A stretch of DNA of 6,067 nucleotides from Muribaculaceae bacterium (lineage in GTDB: Bacteria > Bacteroidota > Bacteroidia > Bacteroidales > Muribaculaceae). The position numbers and the translations under genes are program-made. The stretch spans positions 1-6,067 of the forward strand of contig JAIDTS010000077.1 of assembly GCA_029060585.1 (NCBI GenBank). The letters are read 5' to 3'. Positions within the stretch are counted from its first letter, which is position 1. Every line of letters begins with the position of its first letter. Positions 1 to 4,961 of the stretch are shown here, piece by piece. The notes beneath the pieces were generated by a model. The model was not told the origin of the DNA. It did not search any database and was given only the letters and a program-made list of their open reading frames with translations.

Positions 1-4
1 TTTG

Positions 5-77
<73 letters not shown>

Positions 78-86
78 ATTGCTGGT

Positions 87-98
87 GGGGCGTTCCCC
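87..98 (-). other. GC hairpin in the tRNA-Gly leader
   Basis: On the minus strand GGGG-AACG-CCCC forms a perfect 4-bp GC stem with a four-base loop, about 10 bases before the mature 5' end of the tRNA and just after the predicted transcription start. It may help RNase P processing or early elongation. It is short enough to be chance. A comparable G-run/C-run pair follows the other promoter in this window. Confidence 0.45.
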
Positions 99-101
99 GT
101 T

Positions 102-114
102 TTTGCGATGCAAA
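102..114. repeat. TTTGC-N3-GCAAA inverted repeat over the tRNA start site
   Basis: The 5-base arms TTTGC (102-106) and GCAAA (110-114) flank GAT. The element overlaps the 3' half of the -7 box and the probable first transcribed bases. Nearly the same element, with a 4-base spacer, sits at the same place in the promoter of the HU-CCDC81-type gene (1030-1043). This may be an extended core-promoter sequence rather than a protein-binding site. Confidence 0.5.
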
Positions 115-142
115 GTTACTGCTTTTTTTTGAACTGTGCAAA
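111..142 (-). promoter_or_regulatory. Bacteroidota-type promoter of the tRNA-Gly gene
   Basis: On the minus strand a perfect -33 element TTTG (142-139) is followed after 20 bases by TAACTTTG (118-111), which matches the Bacteroidota primary-sigma consensus TAnnTTTG exactly. Transcription should begin a few bases downstream, near 104-107, giving a leader of about 30 bases before the tRNA. The spacer contains a run of eight A. This is the best-matching promoter in the window, as expected for a stable-RNA gene. Confidence 0.85.
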
Positions 143-177
143 TTTTTCAGCAACTTTTTTCCTTTTAATCGTATTTT
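143..177 (-). promoter_or_regulatory. A-tract region (UP-element-like) upstream of the tRNA promoter
   Basis: Directly upstream of the -33 element the minus strand has A runs at 147-143, 160-155, 166-163 and 177-174, very roughly one per helical turn. Such A-tracts bend DNA and can act as UP elements contacted by the RNA polymerase alpha subunit. The stretch also lies just past the stop codon of the upstream gene. Because the tracts are A rather than T on the transcribed strand, it does not look like an intrinsic terminator for that gene. The function is inferred from position and composition only. Confidence 0.45.
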
Positions 178-195
178 GAGACTTAAAAGAACACT

Positions 196-1014
196 TTACA
201 GCATCTCCGCAGCCTCTGAAAGATTAATCGTGTCGTTTCCCTCCACTGTGATTTCGGGCGAAGCCTCGGCTTTCTTTATCTCCGGTACGGCCCGACGGAA
301 GAAATCATCTATGGATATCACCGACGCCTTCTGTTCGTTGTCGTGATTGATAGGTATCAGCAGCGACAGACCGACCGTAAGGATAGCCACTATCATAGCT
401 GCCGCGTGGACGGCCCGTTTGCTTACAGTGAAGACATATCTGTCTGTTCTGACGCGAATCGTACGCATTCCGTCTTCTTCTTCCGAAACCGGCACCGAAG
501 AAGCATCATCATGCTCGATGCCTGCTGTGTCATTTTCATTGACGTTTTCGGCGAGACGGAGTTCCGGCATGATGTCGGCAATCACTGACGAGTGGCGAGG
601 GAGGAAACTGATGAGGCCCTCTTCGTCTTTGACGAGCCTTCCTATCATCCCTACCGATACCTCTCCCTCTGCGTTAAGGTCAGATACCATGCGGTCGGCG
701 AGCTGGGAAAGCATACGGCGGGCATCCTCATATGAGATTCCCTCGCGTCTTGCGATGGAATGGGAGAGGAGTCCGTCTTCAGTCACGACACTGCCGTTGA
801 AGCTAATCTCGCGTCGGCGGGGACGGATGATCCCGGCCTCGAAATCGATACTCGCTTCTGTCTCGGTCGCGATGAATGCCCCGAGACCCGGCACTATGAC
901 GCAGTCATGGCGCGAAAGCAGATATTCGATATGTAGAGGAAGTATGTCCATCGTTGTCGCTGTTCTGAATAGTTGGTCTATATTGATTTCTTCATTCGCA
1001 GTTTGCGTTTGCAT
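196..1014 (-). CDS. HU-CCDC81-type membrane-anchored protein
   Basis: The 272-residue protein starts with two HU/IHF-like modules as in the bacterial HU-CCDC81 family. Module 1 covers about residues 22-105, with the signature DCVIVPGLGAFIA (37-49), then SFNGSVVTEDGLLSHSIA (71-88) and EGISYEDA (91-98). Module 2 covers about 106-155, with GEVSVGMIGRLVKDEEG (117-133). An acidic linker (156-182) and a basic stretch (184-200) precede one membrane segment (about 202-221). About 50 residues follow, predicted periplasmic by the positive-inside rule. Relatives are thought to tie DNA-binding-like domains to the envelope, often ending in a peptidoglycan-binding SPOR domain; none is visible here. I keep the start at 1014 because AGGGAG lies 8 bases upstream and a promoter precedes it. 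Met22 (951) is an alternative, and family similarity begins there. The stop is TAA. The domain family is recognised from memory of its motifs, and the cellular role is not established. Confidence 0.85.
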   Translation of the reverse strand: MQTQTANEEINIDQLFRTATTMDILPLHIEYLLSRHDCVIVPGLGAFIATETEASIDFEAGIIRPRRREISFNGSVVTEDGLLSHSIARREGISYEDARRMLSQLADRMVSDLNAEGEVSVGMIGRLVKDEEGLISFLPRHSSVIADIMPELRLAENVNENDTAGIEHDDASSVPVSEEEDGMRTIRVRTDRYVFTVSKRAVHAAAMIVAILTVGLSLLIPINHDNEQKASVISIDDFFRRAVPEIKKAEASPEITVEGNDTINLSEAAEML

Positions 1015-1015
1015 T

Positions 1016-1028
1016 AGGGGGGCTCCCT
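1016..1028 (-). promoter_or_regulatory. Shine-Dalgarno-like site inside a possible hairpin
   Basis: On the minus strand AGGGAG (1028-1023) lies 8 bases before the ATG at 1014, good ribosome-binding spacing, and supports that start over Met22. The same AGGG can pair with CCCT (1019-1016) around a 5-base loop, which would partly hide the site. Other starts in the window have no such site. The stem is only 4 bp, so any regulatory role is speculative. Confidence 0.45.
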
Positions 1029-1029
1029 G

Positions 1030-1043
1030 TTTGCGATTGCAAA
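1030..1043. repeat. TTTGC-N4-GCAAA inverted repeat over the start site of the HU-CCDC81-type gene
   Basis: The arms TTTGC (1030-1034) and GCAAA (1039-1043) flank GATT. The element overlaps the 3' part of the -7 box and the predicted start of transcription. It matches the element at 102-114 apart from one extra spacer base. It may be part of an extended core promoter. Confidence 0.45.
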
Positions 1044-1070
1044 ATTAATAAAAAATTCCGATGTCGGAAA
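1040..1070 (-). promoter_or_regulatory. Bacteroidota-type promoter of the HU-CCDC81-type gene
   Basis: On the minus strand TAATTTTG (1047-1040) matches TAnnTTTG exactly. A near-consensus -33 element TTTC (1070-1067, one mismatch to TTTG) lies 19 bases upstream. Transcription should start near 1033-1036, leaving a leader of about 20 bases before the ATG at 1014. It separates this gene from the operon upstream, although read-through is possible because no terminator is seen. Confidence 0.7.
1056..1069. promoter_or_regulatory. Inverted repeat in the promoter spacer (candidate operator)
   Basis: TTCCGA-TG-TCGGAA has perfect 6-base arms. It lies between the -33 and -7 elements of the promoter at 1040-1070 and touches the -33 box. 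A dimeric regulator bound here would block RNA polymerase, so a repressor operator is the simplest reading. No regulator gene is in the window and the motif matches nothing I can name. Confidence 0.5.
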
Positions 1071-1072
1071 TA

Positions 1073-1110
1073 GTTGTTGATATCTTTTGCCGCGGTTGTT
1101 GATATCTTTT
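1073..1110. repeat. 16-base direct repeat, two copies with a 22-base period
   Basis: GTTGTTGATATCTTTT occurs at 1073-1088 and again, identical, at 1095-1110. The 6 bases between are GCCGCG, and the repeat period is 22 bases, close to two helical turns. Each copy contains the palindrome GATATC. The pair fills the space between the stop codon of the TPR gene (1112) and the -33 box (1067-1070), the usual place for activator sites on the same DNA face. In the other direction each copy reads ATATCAACA, loosely like a DnaA box but with two mismatches to TTATCCACA. Confidence 0.7.
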
Positions 1111-1111
1111 T

Positions 1112-2026
1112 TCACCTTTTCTCGGGGAAAAACCGTTCAATGGTTTGGTAATCAACGCCGTAGTCTATGGCAAGCTTTTTATCGGCCTCGGCTTCCCTGT
1201 AGATAAGTAGGAGTTTCTTGATCCATCCCCTCAGCAGATAGAGCCTTCCATCATGCGGATGCTCGCTGATAGCCTCCTTTGCAGCGTCGAGGGCATCTGT
1301 AAGTTTGCCTGTGTGCCCGAGGTTCTCGATCAGGCCCAACTGGAACTCTACGCGGTCTTCGTCGTCGGGCAATGTCTTCGCAATAGCGTCGGCGTAATAG
1401 CCCGCTGCTTCCGACTGATATCCCTGCAGTTCCATGCATTTGGCAAGGCCTCCGGGGCCCCATGAATTGTCGGGATGGCTTTTCGTCAGGGTTGTGAAGT
1501 CTTCGAATGCCCCTCTATATTCGGCTTCTCGCATCCTTAACAGTCCTCTCGTCATAAGGGGCCATTCCGCCACGCTGTCGAGAGAGAGTATAGTATCAAG
1601 GGTCTCCTTTGCTCCTTCCGTATCTGATGCCTGAAGCTGGATCTTTGCTTTCGACGTCAACACCGGTATGCTTTTCGGAGCCCTTGCCAGGGCTATGTCG
1701 AAGCATTCCATTGCTTCGCCTATCTTTCCTTCCATCCCGGCCGCGAGCCCGAGGTTGCTGAAGAGCATTGTATTGCCTACGTTGCCTGGTTCGAGTCTCA
1801 TGGCCTCGCGGGTGCATCTTGCCGCATCGCTCCATTTTTCCATGCCTATATAGTAGCGGGCAGAGTCGGCCAACTGAAGATAGCGACTATAAGTCTGTTT
1901 GCCGGAGGATGCAGTTGAGGCATCCTGAAGAGGAGACGCGGCTAAGGCAGCGGCCTGCGCCATCGCGCAGGCCGCTGTCATTGATGTCAGGAATGATGTG
2001 ACTTTTTTTAATTGATCATTCATCAT
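1112..2026 (-). CDS. Secreted tetratricopeptide-repeat (TPR) protein
   Basis: The 304-residue protein has an N-terminal export signal: K7 K8, a weakly hydrophobic Ala-rich stretch to about residue 30, with AMA (21-23) or ALA (27-29) as possible signal peptidase I sites. TAAC (17-20) is only a poor lipobox. The rest is helical TPR repeats of about 34 residues from roughly residue 50 to 293. Clear units include KWSDAARCTREAMRLEPGN (64-82), GKIGEAMECFDIALARAPK (100-118), EYRGAFEDFTTLTKSHPDN (169-187) and GKLTDALDAAKEAISEHP (240-257). TPR proteins are scaffolds for protein-protein contacts, and this one should act in the periplasm or at a membrane. It starts 9 bases after the dsbD stop, so it is probably co-transcribed. 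The start has two consecutive ATG codons (2026 and 2023) and no Shine-Dalgarno site. The partner is unknown; a link to the redox genes is inferred from position only. Confidence 0.85.
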   Translation of the reverse strand: MMNDQLKKVTSFLTSMTAACAMAQAAALAASPLQDASTASSGKQTYSRYLQLADSARYYIGMEKWSDAARCTREAMRLEPGNVGNTMLFSNLGLAAGMEGKIGEAMECFDIALARAPKSIPVLTSKAKIQLQASDTEGAKETLDTILSLDSVAEWPLMTRGLLRMREAEYRGAFEDFTTLTKSHPDNSWGPGGLAKCMELQGYQSEAAGYYADAIAKTLPDDEDRVEFQLGLIENLGHTGKLTDALDAAKEAISEHPHDGRLYLLRGWIKKLLLIYREAEADKKLAIDYGVDYQTIERFFPEKR

Positions 2027-2035
2027 TGAAATTAA

Positions 2036-4084
2036 TCATTTGCTTTTGTAGTTGTCGAGTCCCTGCTTAAGGAATCTCTTGTAGCCCGGTATGTCTTCCT
2101 CGTATACGAATGCCGGAGCGAGGGGCTTTCCGTCGTTGTCTACAAGCACATGGAATGGCTGGGCATTCGCTCCGAACTTAGACCTCTGGAGATAGCTCCA
2201 CTTGTCGCCGAAGGTGCGAAGCGTACGCTGGGTTCCGTCTTTCTCTGTCACCTTTATTGGCTCCGGAAGCGCCTTCTTCTCGTCTACCATCAGAGTCACG
2301 AGCACATAATCGTTGTCGATAGTTGCCTTGATCTCCGGGTCGGTCCATACGGCGGCCTCCATCTTGCGGCAGTTGACGCAGCCGTAGCCTGAGAAGTCGA
2401 GCATTACCGGCTTGCCGAGCTTGCGCCCAAGCTCCATACCCTCCTCGTAGTCGTCAACCACGGCATGCACGTCGCCTTCATAGAGCGAGAAATCCTGTGT
2501 ATATGTCGGGGGTGCAAAGGCGCTGATGGCCTTGAGCGGGGCTCCCCAGAGGCCGGGGAGCATATAAATTGCGAAGGCAAATGAGATGCAGGCGAGCATG
2601 AAGCGCGTCACTCCTGTCTTCTCGACCTTGTCGTCGTGCGGGAATGTGATCTTTCCGAGAAGGTAAACTCCGAGAAGGGCGAAGATCACGATCCAGAGGC
2701 TTACGAACACCTCGCGGTCCAGAATCCTCCAGCCGTATGCCAGGTCGGCCACCGAGAGGAACTTAAGGGCGAGGGCGAGTTCAAGGAATCCGAGCACAAC
2801 CTTCACGGTGTTCATCCAGCCGCCACTTTTCGGCATACTGTTGAGCATCGTCGGGAACATCGCGAAGAGAGTGAAGGGGAGGGCAAGGGCAAGCGCGAAG
2901 CCGAACATGCCTACCGCCGGGGAGACGAAATTGCTTGTCGAAGCGGCTTCCACGAGCAGGGTACCGATGATCGGGCCTGTGCAGCTGAACGATACCAGCA
3001 CCAGCGTGAACGCCATGAAGAAGATCGAAAGCATGCCTGTGGTGGCGTCTACCTTAGAGTCCATCTTGTTGGTCCAGCTTGCTGGAAGGGTAAGCTCGAA
3101 GCCTCCCATGAAGCTGATGGCGAATACCACCAGAAGCAGGAAGAAGATGATGTTGAAGATGGCGTTGGTAGCGAGATTGTTGAGGGCCGACGCTCCAAAG
3201 ATTATCGTGACGGCCAGCCCCAGCAGCACGTAGATGACGATAATCGAGCCTCCGTAGGTAGCGGCGGCGCTGATTGCCTTCCTTCTGCTCTTCTTGTTCT
3301 GCTTAAGGAAGAAGGATACGGTCATAGGAATCATCGGCCAAACGCATGGGGTCACGAGGGCTATGAGGCCGCCCAGAAAACCAGCTATAAATATGTAGAG
3401 CAGGCTGCTCGAGGCTTCGGGCGTGTCTGCCTCGAAAGAGCGCAGCTCGGCCTCTACGTTGGTCCACCATCCTTCTTTCGTCACATCGCCGTTGGTCAGC
3501 ACTCCAGGCACGAGCGGCCCGTCGGCCTGATGAAGAGAGTCTACTGCTTCTGCTATTGCCTCTGCTTTCTCTTCGGTAGTAGCCTCTTCTTTAGGTTCGG
3601 AAAGTTCGCTGACTGGCGCCGCTGCGGATGCCGGAGCCTTTCCTGAGAGGCTCTTGGCTCCGTAGACCTGTGTGCAGCCGGTGTCGTTGCAGGCTTGGCC
3701 CTTTATCTCAACGTCTACCGAATAGCTGTCAGCTGTCGGCTTGAGTTTCTGAGTGAAGGTGACCTTATTGGTGTAGAAGTGCTGGTCAACCTCAAAAGTA
3801 TCGTCGAATTCCTTCGTGTAGGCGTGGTCGGCAGTCGGAGTTCCCACCGTCTCGCAACCTTTCGTGTCGAAATAGAATACGAGCGGATTGGAACCTCCGG
3901 CCGGATTATCGATGGAATAGAGGTGGTAGCCCGGATCGATGGTCGCTGTAGCCACTACAGAGGGAGAGTCGGTTCCGTCTCCTACGAGTTTTATATCCCA
4001 TTTCACGGCATCTGCGCAGAATCCCGAGATGGCGAGAATCGCGGCGAATACTGCCGTGATGATTGTAAGCGTAAGTCGTCTCAT
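2036..4084 (-). CDS. dsbD: DsbD-type thiol:disulfide interchange protein (transmembrane thiol reductase)
   Basis: The 682-residue protein moves electrons from cytoplasmic thioredoxin to periplasmic thiol proteins. A signal peptide (1 to about 26, ending ADA) precedes an N-terminal DsbD-alpha-like domain (27-148) with cysteines C132 and C137. An Ala/Glu-rich linker follows (150-225). The membrane domain (about 229-513, eight predicted segments) carries the redox cysteines C247 in TPCVWPMIPMT and C368 in SFSCTGP. The C-terminal thioredoxin-fold domain has the active site YGCVNCRKME (C569, C572) and a cis-proline in QPF (P643). All six DsbD catalytic cysteines are therefore present. It is longer than E. 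coli DsbD (565 residues), mainly through the linker and an insertion near 600-635. The start at 4084 is set by the signal peptide; no Shine-Dalgarno site is visible. It lies 43 bases after a CxxC lipoprotein gene, a plausible substrate. Confidence 0.96.
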   Translation of the reverse strand: MRRLTLTIITAVFAAILAISGFCADAVKWDIKLVGDGTDSPSVVATATIDPGYHLYSIDNPAGGSNPLVFYFDTKGCETVGTPTADHAYTKEFDDTFEVDQHFYTNKVTFTQKLKPTADSYSVDVEIKGQACNDTGCTQVYGAKSLSGKAPASAAAPVSELSEPKEEATTEEKAEAIAEAVDSLHQADGPLVPGVLTNGDVTKEGWWTNVEAELRSFEADTPEASSSLLYIFIAGFLGGLIALVTPCVWPMIPMTVSFFLKQNKKSRRKAISAAATYGGSIIVIYVLLGLAVTIIFGASALNNLATNAIFNIIFFLLLVVFAISFMGGFELTLPASWTNKMDSKVDATTGMLSIFFMAFTLVLVSFSCTGPIIGTLLVEAASTSNFVSPAVGMFGFALALALPFTLFAMFPTMLNSMPKSGGWMNTVKVVLGFLELALALKFLSVADLAYGWRILDREVFVSLWIVIFALLGVYLLGKITFPHDDKVEKTGVTRFMLACISFAFAIYMLPGLWGAPLKAISAFAPPTYTQDFSLYEGDVHAVVDDYEEGMELGRKLGKPVMLDFSGYGCVNCRKMEAAVWTDPEIKATIDNDYVLVTLMVDEKKALPEPIKVTEKDGTQRTLRTFGDKWSYLQRSKFGANAQPFHVLVDNDGKPLAPAFVYEEDIPGYKRFLKQGLDNYKSK

Positions 4085-4127
4085 ATCGCGTCTGAAAAAT
4101 TCTTAATGCTATATACTTTTCTTGTTA

Positions 4128-4961
4128 CTAAATACTTAGAGACATGGCCTGCTCCACTTCCTTGTTGTCGTCGCGGTAGACATAGACTACAACGTCGCAG
4201 TTGTCGGCGTTCCATTCCTCACTCAACGTCATAGATGCAGTGCCTGTGAGAGAGCTGCCGGCCTCGAATTTAGATCCGAGCTCTACCCCCCAGTCTCCAT
4301 TGAGCGACGCGCGGAGCACATGGTTGTGCTCGTAGTTCAGGTTCGGCTTTCCGTCAGGCATGGTCTGGGTGCCCATTATCTTGTTTTCTACGAGCCATAC
4401 CGTCAGGTTGAGCTTTCTGTCGATGTCGTCGAGAAAGTTGACCTCGTAGTCTACAGTCAGTTCTCTGGAGTCGGAGTCGTATTCACATTCGGCCGAAAGG
4501 GTGATGTAAGAAGTGGCGGTCAACGCCTCGGAAGCCCTCTGGCTCCAGTCGCCCGTTGAACCCGACATGGATGATTTCAATCCGTTGAAGACGGCGCTCG
4601 GAAATCCGCTCGGCTGATAATAGTCGAAAAGGGCGGTGGCCGCCTGGCATCGAAGGTCCTGTTTTTTAGAAGGTGTGTGTAGCGATACTGTGGGTTCCGT
4701 GAAATGGCTGCCATAGGGGTGCAATCCTACGGAGATCACCCTTCCGGGAGCCTCGTCTTCCTTAATCTGTTCCACAGTTGCGGCCCCCGTAGGGCAGTTG
4801 AGGCAGTTGTTGCCCGTAAACTCCATTATGAGAAGCGTACGCGGATTGTCGATCACCGGTTTCTCCACCTTGATATATCGGTCGCCCTCGCTGATATCGT
4901 CGCATCCTGCGGCGAATCCGGCGAGGAGCAGTAGTCCTAATGATAGATATGATGCTTTCAT
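4128..4961 (-). CDS. Omp28-type thioredoxin-fold lipoprotein
   Basis: The 277-residue protein has a lipoprotein signal peptide with lipobox AAGC and lipidated C20. The residues after it, DDISEGD, are acidic like Bacteroidota surface-export signals, so it may face outward. A thioredoxin-like domain follows (about 35-150): strand TLLIMEFTG (42-50), then CxxC at C53/C56 in NNCLNCPTGA, and a predicted cis-proline in GFPSAVFNG (P121). The C-terminal half (about 150-277) looks beta-rich, as in Omp28-related proteins. Further cysteines are C105, C159 and C255. The start overlaps the stop of the upstream barrel gene (TGATG), suggesting translational coupling, and dsbD follows 43 bases after the stop. 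The likely role is a thiol-active or disulfide-carrying envelope protein kept reduced by DsbD. The family call rests on remembered motifs, the redox activity on the CxxC, and the partner on gene order. Confidence 0.88.
   Translation of the reverse strand: MKASYLSLGLLLLAGFAAGCDDISEGDRYIKVEKPVIDNPRTLLIMEFTGNNCLNCPTGAATVEQIKEDEAPGRVISVGLHPYGSHFTEPTVSLHTPSKKQDLRCQAATALFDYYQPSGFPSAVFNGLKSSMSGSTGDWSQRASEALTATSYITLSAECEYDSDSRELTVDYEVNFLDDIDRKLNLTVWLVENKIMGTQTMPDGKPNLNYEHNHVLRASLNGDWGVELGSKFEAGSSLTGTASMTLSEEWNADNCDVVVYVYRDDNKEVEQAMSLSI

Noticed and set aside
347..1048. Plus-strand open frame of 233 codons
   Set aside because: It is antisense to the HU-CCDC81-type gene, rich in Ser and Arg, with no domain pattern. 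The minus-strand protein has clear family motifs.
1071..1112. Possible intrinsic terminator after the TPR gene
   Set aside because: CCGCGG (1090-1095) is palindromic but too short, and the minus strand carries A runs rather than the required T run. The direct repeat is a better description.
1251..1463. Minus-strand 70-codon frame inside the TPR gene
   Set aside because: It is an off-frame reading of the TPR gene, very Arg-rich and with no start signal.
2636..3646. Long plus-strand open frame of 336 codons
   Set aside because: It is antisense to dsbD. Its composition is dominated by His, Glu, Arg and Gly with no hydrophobic core, as expected from the complement of membrane-segment codons.
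4085..4127. Possible promoter in the 43-base gap before dsbD
   Set aside because: The minus strand is AT-rich with TATATA but has no TAnnTTTG and no -33 element, so a separate dsbD promoter is not supported.
3695..4234. Plus-strand open frame of 179 codons
   Set aside because: It crosses three unrelated minus-strand segments (start of dsbD, the 43-base gap and the lipoprotein end) and has no recognisable motif.
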